Shown here: in pieces, positions 27,677-36,326 of the stretch
How the letters are laid out: every line of letters starts with the position of its first letter
Numbering within the stretch: the stretch's first letter is position 1
From: Lysobacterales bacterium PRO7
Lineage (GTDB): Bacteria > Pseudomonadota > Gammaproteobacteria > Xanthomonadales > Rhodanobacteraceae
Direction of reading: 5' to 3'
Length of the DNA stretch: 64,000 bases
Assembly: GCA_021404785.1 (NCBI GenBank)
Contig: QWHH01000004.1
Location: 62,001 to 126,000, forward strand
Position numbers and translations under genes: made by a program
The notes under the pieces: generated by a model
Databases searched by the model: none
Told to the model about the DNA's origin: nothing
What the model saw: the letters and a program-made list of their open reading frames with translations, nothing else

Positions 27677-28636
27677 TTATGCCTTTGCGGCCAGCAGCTC
27701 GGCCAGCACAGCCATGCGCAAATTCACGCCGTTGGCGACCTGCTCGAGGATCAGCGACTGCGGGCCGTCGGCGACGTCGGACGCGATCTCCACGCCGCGG
27801 TTGATCGGACCCGGGTGCATGACCAGGCATTCCGGCGCGGCCCGGGCCAGACGTTGCGTGGACAGGCCGTAGCGATGGAAGTATTCGGCTTCCGATGGAA
27901 TCGCCGCCGCCTGCATGCGTTCCTTCTGCAGGCGCAACATGATGGCGACGTCGACGCCGGCAATGGCCTGGTCGAAATCATTGAGAATGCGACATTGCGG
28001 AAATTCGGCCGCATCCGGCGCGAGTTCCGGCGGCGCGCACAGGCGCAGTTCGCGCACGCCAAGCGCGCAGAACGCGTGCACGTCCGAGCGCGCCACGCGC
28101 GAATGGCGAATGTCGCCGCAGATCGCGATGCGCAGCGCCGAGAAATCGGGACGATATTGGCGCAGGGTCAGCGCATCGAGCAGGCCCTGGGTCGGGTGTG
28201 CATGACTGCCGTCACCCGCATTGAGCACCGCGGCGCCGCTGCGCAGGTTGGCTGCGATGAAGCCCGGTGTTCCGGATTCCTTGTGGCGCACCACGAACGC
28301 GTCGGCGTGCATGGCCTCGAGCGTGTGCACGGTGTCGAGCAGGGATTCGCCCTTGACCGTGGACGAATGGGCGATGTCGAAGTTGATCACCTGTGCGCCG
28401 AGGCGCTGCGCGGCGAGATCGAACGAAGTGCGCGTGCGCGTGGACGGCTCGAAGAACAGGTTCATCACCGTGCGCCCGCGCAACAGGTTCAGGGGCACCG
28501 TGCCGCCGCGGCTTTGTGCACGCAGCGCCTCGGCGCGATCGAGCAGGGCCAGGATCGTCGCCTGCGGCAGGCCATCGAGCGTGAGCAGGTGGCGCAGGCG
28601 GCCGTTGGCGTCGAGTTGCGATGTCGAAGGTTTCAT
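27677..28636 (-). CDS. pyrB: Aspartate carbamoyltransferase catalytic subunit
   Basis: PyrB joins carbamoyl phosphate and aspartate in pyrimidine synthesis. The protein has 319 aa. Motifs are FFEPSTRTRTSFD (carbamoyl phosphate), HSSTVKGESLLDT, GDGSHAHPTQGLLDALT, ICGDIRHSRVARS and MHPGPINRGVEI. The ATG at 28636 was chosen because the frame further upstream runs into the palindromic repeat at 28654-28740. No pyrC-like pseudo-subunit or pyrR follows in the window. It is the last gene of the gshB to pyrB run. Confidence 0.97.
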   Translation of the reverse strand: MKPSTSQLDANGRLRHLLTLDGLPQATILALLDRAEALRAQSRGGTVPLNLLRGRTVMNLFFEPSTRTRTSFDLAAQRLGAQVINFDIAHSSTVKGESLLDTVHTLEAMHADAFVVRHKESGTPGFIAANLRSGAAVLNAGDGSHAHPTQGLLDALTLRQYRPDFSALRIAICGDIRHSRVARSDVHAFCALGVRELRLCAPPELAPDAAEFPQCRILNDFDQAIAGVDVAIMLRLQKERMQAAAIPSEAEYFHRYGLSTQRLARAAPECLVMHPGPINRGVEIASDVADGPQSLILEQVANGVNLRMAVLAELLAAKA

Positions 28637-28653
28637 GGGAGTCCATGTTTGCT

Positions 28654-28740
28654 CGTCATTCCGGCATGGAATGCCGGAATCCAGGCGCCACGGATGGCAT
28701 CCATGCAGTCTGGATGCCGGCAATCCCTGCCGGCATGACG
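28654..28740. repeat. 87-bp palindromic interspersed repeat, copy B
   Basis: The element starts CGTCATTCCGGCATGG and ends CCCTGCCGGCATGACG. Its reverse complement matches copy A (7493-7579) across the whole length with only scattered differences, including the core CTGCATGGATGCCATCCGTG. It sits between the ruvX stop and the pyrB start, so it is also read through in a minus-strand run. Confidence 0.85.
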
Positions 28741-28759
28741 CACTACCTATTCCGAAGTC

Positions 28760-29203
28760 TCAATGATTATCCCGCAACCACTGCTCAACGATCACCTCCG
28801 CGGCGATCGAATCCAGCGCCTGCGCATGTTTGCGCCTCGCCGATCCGCCAGCGCGACGTTGCGCGAAACGCTGTGCCGCTTCCACGGAACTCAGGCGCTC
28901 GTCAATCAGGTTTGCGGGCAGGTTGAAGCGTTCTTTCAATTGCACGGCGAAGGCACGTGCCGCCGCGCTGTTCTTTTGTTCTTCGCCGTCCATCGTCAGC
29001 GGCAGGCCGACCAGCAGCACCTGCGGACGCCACTCGCGAACCAGCCCGGCAACGCGCGTCCAGTCCGGACCCTGCGTGCCGTTTGTGATCACCTCGAGCG
29101 CACGCGCGCTGCCGGTCAACGCATTGCCGACGGCGACGCCGATGCGACGCGCGCCGTAGTCGAAGCCGAGCACCGTCGTGATCGCGTCAGGCGTGCCCGG
29201 CAT
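28760..29203 (-). CDS. ruvX: RuvX/YqgF, 16S rRNA maturation nuclease
   Basis: The protein has 147 aa with an RNase H-like fold. GFDYGARRIGVAVGN carries the first catalytic Asp, LLVGLPLTMDGEE follows, and the second and third acidic residues lie in IDERLSSVEA and ALDSIAAEVIVEQWL. YqgF family enzymes act in 16S rRNA maturation and were earlier proposed as Holliday junction resolvases. It overlaps algH by 17 nt, the conserved algH-ruvX arrangement. Confidence 0.96.
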   Translation of the reverse strand: MPGTPDAITTVLGFDYGARRIGVAVGNALTGSARALEVITNGTQGPDWTRVAGLVREWRPQVLLVGLPLTMDGEEQKNSAAARAFAVQLKERFNLPANLIDERLSSVEAAQRFAQRRAGGSARRKHAQALDSIAAEVIVEQWLRDNH

Positions 29204-29750
29204 AGTCCGTCAGACTGGCGATATTCACCCCGACCAGGCTCGCCGCAGCTTCCCAGCGCATTTCCAGCGGTGTGGAAAAAAGGATTGCCTCGTCCGCCGC
29301 GCAGGTCAGCCAGGCGTTTTCCTTCAGCTCGTTCTCGATCTGCCCGGGACTCCAGCCGGCATAGCCGAGCGCGACGATGGCATCCGCAGGGCCGTTGCCC
29401 TCGGCCATTGCAGCGAGCACGTCGCGCGAGGTCGTCACGCACAGGCGTTCGGAAACCTTGTACGAGGATTCCCAGTCGCCCGGCGGCGAGTGCAGCACGA
29501 AGCCGCGCTCGGGCTGCACCGGCCCGCCGATCAGCACCGGCGCTTCGCTGATCCGGCTCAAGTCCGACTTGATGTTCATTTGCGCGAGCACGTCACCAAG
29601 CCGGTACTCGGACAGACGATTGACCAACAGGCCCATCGCGCCGTCCTCGCCATGCTGGCAGACGAAGGCCACGCTGCGCTTGAACAGCGGATCACGCGTG
29701 CCGGGCATCGCGATCAGGAACTGGTTGGCGAGCGACGTGGTTTGCTGCAT
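29187..29750 (-). CDS. algH: YqgE/AlgH family protein
   Basis: The protein has 187 aa. It begins MQQTTSLANQFLIAMPGTRD and contains KRSVAFVCQHGEDGAMGLLV and LIGGPVQPERGFVLH, the family signatures. The biochemical role is not established, although the family was first linked to alginate regulation in Pseudomonas. It is placed between tonB and ruvX as in pseudomonads, with a 17-nt overlap with ruvX. Confidence 0.95.
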   Translation of the reverse strand: MQQTTSLANQFLIAMPGTRDPLFKRSVAFVCQHGEDGAMGLLVNRLSEYRLGDVLAQMNIKSDLSRISEAPVLIGGPVQPERGFVLHSPPGDWESSYKVSERLCVTTSRDVLAAMAEGNGPADAIVALGYAGWSPGQIENELKENAWLTCAADEAILFSTPLEMRWEAAASLVGVNIASLTDYAGHA

Positions 29751-29774
29751 GCGCCCATTGTACCGTGCGGTTGG

Positions 29775-30638
29775 TTACCGATTACGCAGAATGTCGCCTG
29801 GCAGGAATTGCCACGTCCGCGTGATGTACAGCTCGTCGATGCCTTCGTCCTTCGGAATCGGCGGAAACGGCGCGGCAAGGCGCACGATGCGCATCGCCGC
29901 GTCATCGAGCAGCTTGTGGCCGCTGGAATGGATCACGTCGACGCTCTTGATCGCTCCCTTGCGGTCCAGCGCGACCGTGAGCACGAGTTGGCCGTGCATG
30001 TGCTCGCGGCGCGCTTCGTCCGGGTAGTTGAGATTGCCGATGCGCTCCACGCGCGCGACCCACGCGGCCATGTAGGCGGCGTAGGCGTATTCCTTGGTGT
30101 TTGCCGAAATGAATTTCTTGTGCGGACGCTTGGCGTAGGCTTGCGCCTCGCGCTGGATCTCGGTGGCAAGCTTGGCCATTTCGAGCTTGGTCTGCAGCGC
30201 GTCATGCAATGTCGGCTGCGGCAGTGGTGGCTGGTCCGGCGTTTCGTGTTCGCTGCGCACCGAAAAATCCGATTCTTGCGCCGTGAGCATCTCGCGTTCG
30301 GACGGCGGTGACGGACGCGGTGCGGAAGCGCGCAACGGCCGTGGCGCGACCCCCGATTCGGGCTTGTTTACCGGGCTGGAGGCGAGCGCGCTGGGACGCA
30401 GCGCGCGCTCGCTATCGCCGCCGCCGGTGTTGTTGGCCTGGGCGAGGAAATCCGCATTCGTCGGCTTCTGCCCTGACGCCGATTGCACCAGGATCACGTC
30501 GAGCGAAGGCAGGCTCGGCGCGGGTTTTTCGTAGGCAAAGGTGAGGCCGAGCACGAGCACGCCGTGCAGGACCAGCGAAAACAGGAAAGTCACGCTGACC
30601 TTTTCGCGGCTGCCGATGGCCGGTGCCGCCGAGCTCAC
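29775..30638 (-). CDS. tonB: TonB-like energy transducer
   Basis: The protein has 287 aa. One N-terminal membrane anchor lies at about 15-36 (VTFLFSLVLHGVLVLGLTFA). A Pro/Ser-rich periplasmic stretch (about 85-150) follows, with a helical segment containing LEMAKLATEI and a C-terminal TonB domain (about 205-285, NLNYPDEARREHMHGQLVLT). It couples proton motive force to outer-membrane transport or, as a PilZ-independent role in pseudomonads, to twitching. No exbB or exbD lies nearby. The start is GTG at 30638, overlapping the gshB stop by 4 nt. Confidence 0.92.
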   Translation of the reverse strand: MSSAAPAIGSREKVSVTFLFSLVLHGVLVLGLTFAYEKPAPSLPSLDVILVQSASGQKPTNADFLAQANNTGGGDSERALRPSALASSPVNKPESGVAPRPLRASAPRPSPPSEREMLTAQESDFSVRSEHETPDQPPLPQPTLHDALQTKLEMAKLATEIQREAQAYAKRPHKKFISANTKEYAYAAYMAAWVARVERIGNLNYPDEARREHMHGQLVLTVALDRKGAIKSVDVIHSSGHKLLDDAAMRIVRLAAPFPPIPKDEGIDELYITRTWQFLPGDILRNR

Positions 30639-31582
30639 CGGCGTCTGGCCTCGATCGCATCGAACAACTGCCCGGCGATGTTCAAGCCGAATTGCGCATC
30701 CAGTTCGCGGATGCAGGTGGGCGAGGTGACATTGACCTCGGTGAGGAAGCCGCCGATCACGTCGAGTCCGACGAAAATCATGCCGCGTGCGCGCAATTCG
30801 GGCGCGACCTGGGCGGCGATCCAGCGCTCGCGCTCGGTCAGCGGCATGCCAACGCCCTTGCCGCCGCGCGCGAGGTTGCCGCGGAACTCGTCGCCTTGCG
30901 GCATTCGCGCCAGCGCATAGGGAACCGGCTCGCCGTCGACCAGCAGGACGCGCTTGTCGCCGTCGCGGATTTCCGGCAGGTAGCGCTGCGCCATCGCGAA
31001 CGTGCGGCCGTTGTCGGTCAGCGTTTCCAGGATCACGTTGAGATTCGGATCACTGCGCGCGCTGACGAAGATCGAGCGTCCGCCCATGCCGTCCAGCGGC
31101 TTGAGCACGATGCGTTCGTGTTCTGCGGCGAAGCGCTTGAACTCGGTTGCGTCGCGCGCGACCAGGGTTGGCGGGATGCATTGCGGGAAGCGCAACGCGA
31201 AGAGTTTTTCATTGGCGTCGCGCAGGGCGCGCGGGTCGTTGACCACGAGCGCGCCGCCGTTTTGCGCCAGTTCCAGCACCATCGTGTCGTACATGAACTG
31301 GTCATCGACCGGCGGATCCTTGCGCGCGAGGATCACGTCGACCTCGCGCAGGTCGACCCAGTGCGGAGCATCGAGATCGAACCAGTCGCTTGCGTCGTCG
31401 CGCACGCGCAGGCCGCATGCGTGCGCCCACGGTGCGGCGGCGCGGATGGCAAGCGAACCTTGCGTCAGGTACAGCAGTTCGAGGCCGCGACGCTGTGCTT
31501 CCAGCAGCATGGCAAAGCTGGAATCCTTCTCGACATGGATGGACTCGATCGGATCCATCAGCACGGCCACGCGCAAGCTCAT
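30635..31582 (-). CDS. gshB: Glutathione synthetase
   Basis: GshB joins glycine to gamma-glutamylcysteine using ATP. The protein has 315 aa, the usual length. It begins MSLRVAVLMDPIESIHVEKD. The ATP-grasp signature IVLKPLDGMGGRSIF is present, followed by RYLPEIRDGDKRVLLVDGEP and VGLDVIGGFLTEVNVTSPT. It heads the minus-strand run gshB-tonB-algH-ruvX-pyrB and is divergent from the Chp operon, as in pseudomonads. Confidence 0.97.
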   Translation of the reverse strand: MSLRVAVLMDPIESIHVEKDSSFAMLLEAQRRGLELLYLTQGSLAIRAAAPWAHACGLRVRDDASDWFDLDAPHWVDLREVDVILARKDPPVDDQFMYDTMVLELAQNGGALVVNDPRALRDANEKLFALRFPQCIPPTLVARDATEFKRFAAEHERIVLKPLDGMGGRSIFVSARSDPNLNVILETLTDNGRTFAMAQRYLPEIRDGDKRVLLVDGEPVPYALARMPQGDEFRGNLARGGKGVGMPLTERERWIAAQVAPELRARGMIFVGLDVIGGFLTEVNVTSPTCIRELDAQFGLNIAGQLFDAIEARRR

Positions 31583-31924
31583 GCCTTGGTGCCCCGCGGC
31601 CGGTGAAAGTTGGCACGGGATGTGCTGGATTCTGGGGTCATGGTTTGCGGCATTGCAAGAACACGCAACGGCAGGGTCGGGGCTATACTAGCATTGCGGC
31701 GCGCGGGTCGAAGGCTCGCAGTCGCAGATGAAAGGGCTCGCAGAGGCAAGTTTTTTCCAAGCAAAAATGACGGGTTAGCGGATTTACTTGACATATTTGC
31801 TAAGTATTGGTTAAACAGCTTCGGAACAGGCGCGATGAGGCGTCGGGGTACCCGCTTATGCTGCGGGTTTCCTCGTGTAGCCGGCGCGCGCATCATGCAC
31901 TCCTTGCGGTTGGGGGCTTAGCAC
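31583..31924. other. Divergent intergenic region gshB / pilG
   Basis: This 342-bp stretch holds no gene. It is the most AT-rich part of the neighbourhood at 31741-31830. It contains TATACT at 31684 and a TTGACA at 31788. A short ATG frame at 31894 stops at 31918, just before the pilG GTG. The region should carry the promoters of both operons. Confidence 0.7.
31788..31816 (+). promoter_or_regulatory. Candidate sigma-70 promoter of the Chp operon
   Basis: A perfect -35 TTGACA (31788-31793) is followed by a 17-bp spacer and TTAAAC as a weak -10 (31811-31816). The surroundings are AT-rich. The pilG start lies about 105 nt downstream, leaving a long leader. Confidence 0.45.
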
Positions 31925-32326
31925 GTGGAACACACTGAGAATGATGGCAGCCTGGCCGGCTTGAAGGTCATGGTCATCGACGACTCGAAAACGATCCGCC
32001 GCACGGCCGAAACCTTGCTCAAGAAGGAAGGTTGCGAGGTCGTGACCGCAACCGACGGCTTCGAGGCGCTGGCGAAGATCTCCGACCAGCAGCCGAACAT
32101 TATCTTCGTCGACATCATGATGCCGCGTCTGGACGGATACCAGACCTGCGCACTGATCAAGAACAACCAGATGTTCAAGGCCACGCCGGTGATCATGCTG
32201 TCCTCGAAAGACGGCCTGTTCGACAAGGCGCGCGGCCGCATCGTCGGTTCCGAACAATACCTGACCAAACCGTTCACCCGCGAAGAACTGCTCGGCGCGA
32301 TCCGCCGGCATGTGACGCAGAAGTGA
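31925..32326 (+). CDS. pilG: Chp response regulator PilG
   Basis: The protein has 133 aa and is a single receiver domain. Acidic pocket VMVIDDSKT, phospho-acceptor Asp in IIFVDIMMPRLDGYQ, and Lys in QYLTKPFTREE are present. It is close to Pseudomonas PilG, which acts with the ChpA kinase to promote pilus extension and cAMP signalling. The start is GTG at 31925; no in-frame ATG upstream survives, since the nearest is closed by TAG. It is the first gene of the eight-gene operon. Confidence 0.97.
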   Translation: MEHTENDGSLAGLKVMVIDDSKTIRRTAETLLKKEGCEVVTATDGFEALAKISDQQPNIIFVDIMMPRLDGYQTCALIKNNQMFKATPVIMLSSKDGLFDKARGRIVGSEQYLTKPFTREELLGAIRRHVTQK

Positions 32327-32361
32327 TCGCGGAGGCCATCCGGGCAAACAAGGGGCAAACG

Positions 32362-32727
32362 ATGGCGCATATTCTCATCATCGATGATTCGCCGACCGAC
32401 GTGCGCGTGTTCACAACGTTGCTCGAAAAGAACGGCCATCGCGTCAGCAGTGCAATCAGCGCCGAAGAAGGCATCGCCGCGGCCAAGCGCGAGCGGCCTG
32501 ATCTGGTCATCATGGACGTGATCATGCCGGGCATGAACGGCTTCCAGGCCACGCGCACGCTCAGCCGTGACGCCGACACCTCGGCTATTCCGATCCTGAT
32601 CGTCACTACCAAGTCGATGGAAACCGACCGCGTCTGGGGCTTGCGCCAGGGCGCCAAGGATTTCATGGTCAAGCCCGTGGCCGAGTCCGAATTGCTCGGT
32701 CGCATCCAGAAACTGCTCGCGAGCTGA
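32362..32727 (+). CDS. pilH: Chp response regulator PilH
   Basis: The protein has 121 aa and is a single receiver. Motifs are HILIIDDSPTDVRV, LVIMDVIMPGMNGFQ and FMVKPVAESELLG. In Pseudomonas, PilH receives phosphate from ChpA and acts in retraction or reversal control. It lies 35 nt after pilG. Confidence 0.97.
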   Translation: MAHILIIDDSPTDVRVFTTLLEKNGHRVSSAISAEEGIAAAKRERPDLVIMDVIMPGMNGFQATRTLSRDADTSAIPILIVTTKSMETDRVWGLRQGAKDFMVKPVAESELLGRIQKLLAS

Positions 32728-32733
32728 TCGCCG

Positions 32734-33288
32734 ATGCCTGCCGACTTCGAATCGCCGCTGCTTTCCCCGTTCGAGGCACTTGCCGATTACGAGCGGCGCA
32801 GCCTCGCGCACGTGGCCGGCATGCCCGAACAGATCGAAGCGCCGGGTCTGTGGCGCGGCATCGGCTTCCGTATCGGCCAGCGCTACATGGTCAGCGGCAT
32901 CCATGAAGTCAACGAAATCCTGACCCCGCCGGCATTGACCATCGTGCCCGGCACGCGCGGCTGGCTGCTTGGCGTGGCCAACGTGCGCGGCAACCTGGTG
33001 CCGGTGATCGACCTCAAGCAGTACCTGGAAGGCGAACGCACCCAGGTCACCGACGCCAGCCGCGTGCTGCTCGTGCGTCAGGCCGGCGGCAGCGTCGGCT
33101 TGCTGATCGATGAAGTACTCGGTCAGCGCAGTTTTTCCGAAGAACAACGCGCCGAGGCGATCGGCGAAGACGACGAGCGCTACGGTCGTTTCGTCGGCGA
33201 GAAATATCCGTTGGGCGAGATGCACTGGGGCCAGTTCAGCATGGCGACCCTGGTGCGGTCGCCCGATTTCGTACAGGCCGCGGCCTAG
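32734..33288 (+). CDS. pilI: CheW-like adaptor PilI
   Basis: The protein has 184 aa. The CheW-like domain covers about 45-175 (GIGFRIGQRYMVSGIHEVNE, GWLLGVANVRGNLVPVIDLK). It should link the receptor PilJ to the kinase ChpA. It lies 6 nt after pilH, with a short N-terminal extension typical of PilI. Confidence 0.96.
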   Translation: MPADFESPLLSPFEALADYERRSLAHVAGMPEQIEAPGLWRGIGFRIGQRYMVSGIHEVNEILTPPALTIVPGTRGWLLGVANVRGNLVPVIDLKQYLEGERTQVTDASRVLLVRQAGGSVGLLIDEVLGQRSFSEEQRAEAIGEDDERYGRFVGEKYPLGEMHWGQFSMATLVRSPDFVQAAA

Positions 33289-33325
33289 AGCGACGGCCAT
33301 CGCAAGCTTGCAAGGGGTATGAATC

Positions 33326-35365
33326 ATGAGCGTAACGACAGGCGCAACAGGCGGTAAGGAACGGGCAGGTGCCAACACCCTGCTCGTGGTGTTGCTGATC
33401 GCGGCGATCCTGATAGCCGTACTCGATTTCGGCTGGCTGACATACAACGCGTCGCAGGACGCCAAGGCCAGTGCCTTGGTTACCAAGGTCCAGGTGCTGT
33501 CGCAGCAGTTGTCGACGGTCGCAAACGCCGCCGCAGGCGGCAACATCGACGCGTTCAAGAGCCTGGAAGCCACGCGCAACACGATCGACGACCTGCTCAA
33601 CAAGCTCAGCAAGGGCGACAAGAACACCGGCATGCGCGGCTATGGTGAGGTATCCGGCGTAGCCAAGGAAATTTCCGACCTCGACAAGGCCTGGCAGCCC
33701 CTGAACACAAGCGCCACCAAGATCCTCGACTCCAAGGAACAGGTGCTCAATACCGCCCAGGTCGCCGCCGACTTCAACTCCAAGATGCCCGTGCTCAACT
33801 CGCGCATGGATGAAGTGGTCAAGATCCTCACCGACAAGAACGGCTCGCCCAGTCAGGTAATGATCTCCTCGCGCGAGATGCTCCTCGCCGACCGCATGCA
33901 GCGCCGCGTGCAGACCATCGTGCAGGGCGGCGAAGAAGCGCAATCCGCCGCCGACGGCTTGCAGCGTGACGCCCAGTTCTATGGCGCGGTGCTGGCCGGC
34001 CTGATCAGTGGCAATCCGGATCTGAACATCCGCGCGATGGACAACCCGAACGCGCGCCAGATCCTTACCGACATGAACACGCAATGGACCGATCTCGTCG
34101 GCGATCCGGTCAAGAAACTGCTCGATTCCGCCTCGGCCCTGCAGGACGTGAAACAGGCCGCCGACCAGACCTCGATCGACTCGCAAACCATGTTGCTCAA
34201 GGCCGAACCGGTGGCGGTGCGCCTGGGTGAACTGCAATCCTCGCGAGCGTTCCCGAACCTCATCGTCGGTGTGCTTGCGGCGGCCGCGGCGATCTTCCTC
34301 GTCATCCTCCTGATCGCGAGCCAGATCCGCAGCCAGCGCCAGCGCTACCAGGTCACCGCCGAACTGAACCAGCGCAACCAGGAAGCCATTCTGCGCTTGC
34401 TCGACGAAATGGGATCGCTGGCCGAAGGCGATCTCACCGTGAAAGCGACCGTGACCGAGGACATCACCGGAGCGATCGCGGATTCGGTCAACTTCGCGGT
34501 TGAGGCGCTGCGTTCACTGGTAACCACGATCAATGACACCGCCTTGCACGTATCGACCTCGGCGCAGGAAACCCAGGCCACCGCCATGCACCTCGCGGAA
34601 GCCGCCGAACATCAGGCGCAGCAGATCACCTCCGCTTCGGCCGCGATCAACGAAATCGCGGTATCCATCGACGAGGTCTCGAAAAACTCGGCCGAGTCGG
34701 CCGACGTGGCGCAACGCTCGGTGCAGATCGCGTCGAAGGGGGCCGGCATCGTGCGCCAGACGATTGCGGGCATGGACTCGATCCGCGACCAGATCCAGGA
34801 AACCTCCAAGCGCATCAAGCGCCTGGGCGAATCCTCGCAGGAAATCGGATCCATCGTCGAACTGATCAACGACATCGCCGAACAGACGAACATTCTGGCC
34901 TTGAACGCCGCCATTCAAGCGGCATCCGCTGGTGAGGCAGGCCGCGGATTCGCGGTCGTCGCGGACGAAGTGCAGCGACTGGCCGAACGCGCTTCCGGCG
35001 CCACACGCCGAATCGAAACGCTGGTGCAGACGATTCAGGCCGATACCAACGAAGCGGTCACGTCGATGGAACAGACCACGTCCGAAGTGGTGAACGGGGC
35101 GCGCCTGGCCGAGGACGCCGGCACCGCGCTGGGCGAGATCGAGCAGGTGTCGAACAACCTCGCCGACCTTATTCAGAACATTTCAGAAGCGGCACGCCAG
35201 CAGTCGGCCGCGGCGACGAACATTTCCGCGACCATGAATGTGATTCAGGAAATCACCACGCAGACTTCGGTTGGCGCCAGCCAGACCGCCGAATCGATCG
35301 GCAACCTGGCGCAACTGGCCGCAGACCTGCGTCGTTCGGTGGCGGACTTCAAGCTGCCGGCATAA
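33326..35365 (+). CDS. pilJ: Chp methyl-accepting chemoreceptor PilJ
   Basis: The protein has 679 aa. Membrane helices lie at about 16-37 ([20 protein letters not shown]) and 310-333. A PilJ-type periplasmic helical region lies between them. A HAMP segment and a long signalling coiled coil follow, with the conserved tip [20 protein letters not shown] near 517-540. It senses surface or pilin-related signals. It ends FKLPA, with no CheR-tethering pentapeptide. The coding region is a conventional size. Confidence 0.97.
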   Translation: MSVTTGATGGKERAGANTLLVVLLIAAILIAVLDFGWLTYNASQDAKASALVTKVQVLSQQLSTVANAAAGGNIDAFKSLEATRNTIDDLLNKLSKGDKNTGMRGYGEVSGVAKEISDLDKAWQPLNTSATKILDSKEQVLNTAQVAADFNSKMPVLNSRMDEVVKILTDKNGSPSQVMISSREMLLADRMQRRVQTIVQGGEEAQSAADGLQRDAQFYGAVLAGLISGNPDLNIRAMDNPNARQILTDMNTQWTDLVGDPVKKLLDSASALQDVKQAADQTSIDSQTMLLKAEPVAVRLGELQSSRAFPNLIVGVLAAAAAIFLVILLIASQIRSQRQRYQVTAELNQRNQEAILRLLDEMGSLAEGDLTVKATVTEDITGAIADSVNFAVEALRSLVTTINDTALHVSTSAQETQATAMHLAEAAEHQAQQITSASAAINEIAVSIDEVSKNSAESADVAQRSVQIASKGAGIVRQTIAGMDSIRDQIQETSKRIKRLGESSQEIGSIVELINDIAEQTNILALNAAIQAASAGEAGRGFAVVADEVQRLAERASGATRRIETLVQTIQADTNEAVTSMEQTTSEVVNGARLAEDAGTALGEIEQVSNNLADLIQNISEAARQQSAAATNISATMNVIQEITTQTSVGASQTAESIGNLAQLAADLRRSVADFKLPA

Positions 35366-35446
35366 GGACGGACTCAACTCCCGCAGGGGTGGCGTCGATG
35401 AACGCGGGCCGCTTGGCGCAAATGAATTTGGAGGCTTGTATCGGGC

Positions 35447-36316
35447 ATGACCGCTGCCGCCGGGAATTGGTCGCCGCCTGCGTCGTTGCCAGGCATGGAC
35501 GACAGCGAGTTCGAGCGCTGGGCGAGTCTGCTCGAAAAGCGCACGGGCGTTGTCGTCCCGCTCAAGCGCAAGGCGTTCCTGGTCACGAGCGTGCGCGGGC
35601 GCATGCGCGAGACCGGGCACACGGATTTCGAAACCTATTTTCGCGACTTGCAGAAAATTCCCGAAGGCGCGATCGAGTGGACCACGCTGGTCGATCGCCT
35701 GACCGTGCACGAAACGCATTTTTTCCGCCATCCGCCGTCGCTGGACCTGATCGCGCGCGACTGGCTGCCGCAGGTCAGCGCGGATCCGGAGCGTGGTGCC
35801 TTGCATGCCTGGAGCGTGGGTTGTTCCAGTGGCGAGGAAGCCTACACGCTGGCTATGGTGCTGGACCGGCATCTGGCCGAGCGTGGCGGGAAATCCTATT
35901 TTGGTGTAACCGCGACGGACGTGAGTCAGCCCGCTTTGGCCGTTGGTCGCGCCGGGCTTTACCCGCGCGTGAAAATGGACGAGATTCCGCCGGAGTACCG
36001 CGAACGCTACGCACAGGCGCTGGATGCGGACAGTTTTCGCATCCACGAAGCGTTGCGCAAGCGCGTGGGCTTTGCCCAGTTCAACCTGCTCGACGCGGTC
36101 GGTGCGTCGATGAAGCGGCTGGACCTGATTTTCTGCCAGAACGTGCTGATCTATTTTGCCCGCGAGCGGCGTCGCGACCTGCTCGCCACGCTCGCCAAGC
36201 TGCTCAAGCCCGGCGGCCTGCTGGTGCTTGGGCCTGGCGAAGTGACGCAGTTCGCGCACGCGCAGCTCGCGCGTGTGGACAATCGCAATGTGCTGGCCTT
36301 CCGGCGCACGAGTTGA
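35447..36316 (+). CDS. pilK: Chemotaxis methyltransferase PilK (CheR family)
   Basis: The protein has 289 aa. It should methylate Glu residues of PilJ using SAM. The N-terminal helical domain includes TVHETHFFRHPPSLDLI, and the SAM-binding motif is HAWSVGCSSGEEAYTLAM. FCQNVLIYFARE is the conserved NVLIYF segment. It lies between pilJ and chpA, exactly the position of pilK in Pseudomonas. GGAGG lies 12 nt before the ATG; an alternative ATG at 35495 is possible. Confidence 0.94.
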   Translation: MTAAAGNWSPPASLPGMDDSEFERWASLLEKRTGVVVPLKRKAFLVTSVRGRMRETGHTDFETYFRDLQKIPEGAIEWTTLVDRLTVHETHFFRHPPSLDLIARDWLPQVSADPERGALHAWSVGCSSGEEAYTLAMVLDRHLAERGGKSYFGVTATDVSQPALAVGRAGLYPRVKMDEIPPEYRERYAQALDADSFRIHEALRKRVGFAQFNLLDAVGASMKRLDLIFCQNVLIYFARERRRDLLATLAKLLKPGGLLVLGPGEVTQFAHAQLARVDNRNVLAFRRTS

Positions 36317-36326
36317 GAGAAAGACC

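Noticed and set aside
28637-28723. Longer pyrB start
   Set aside because: The extra 29 codons come from the palindromic repeat; the ATG at 28636 gives the normal protein length.
29775-30638. TonB gene as a fusion or truncated transporter
   Set aside because: Length and domain order are normal for a single TonB-type protein; the GTG start and overlap with gshB account for the missing ATG.
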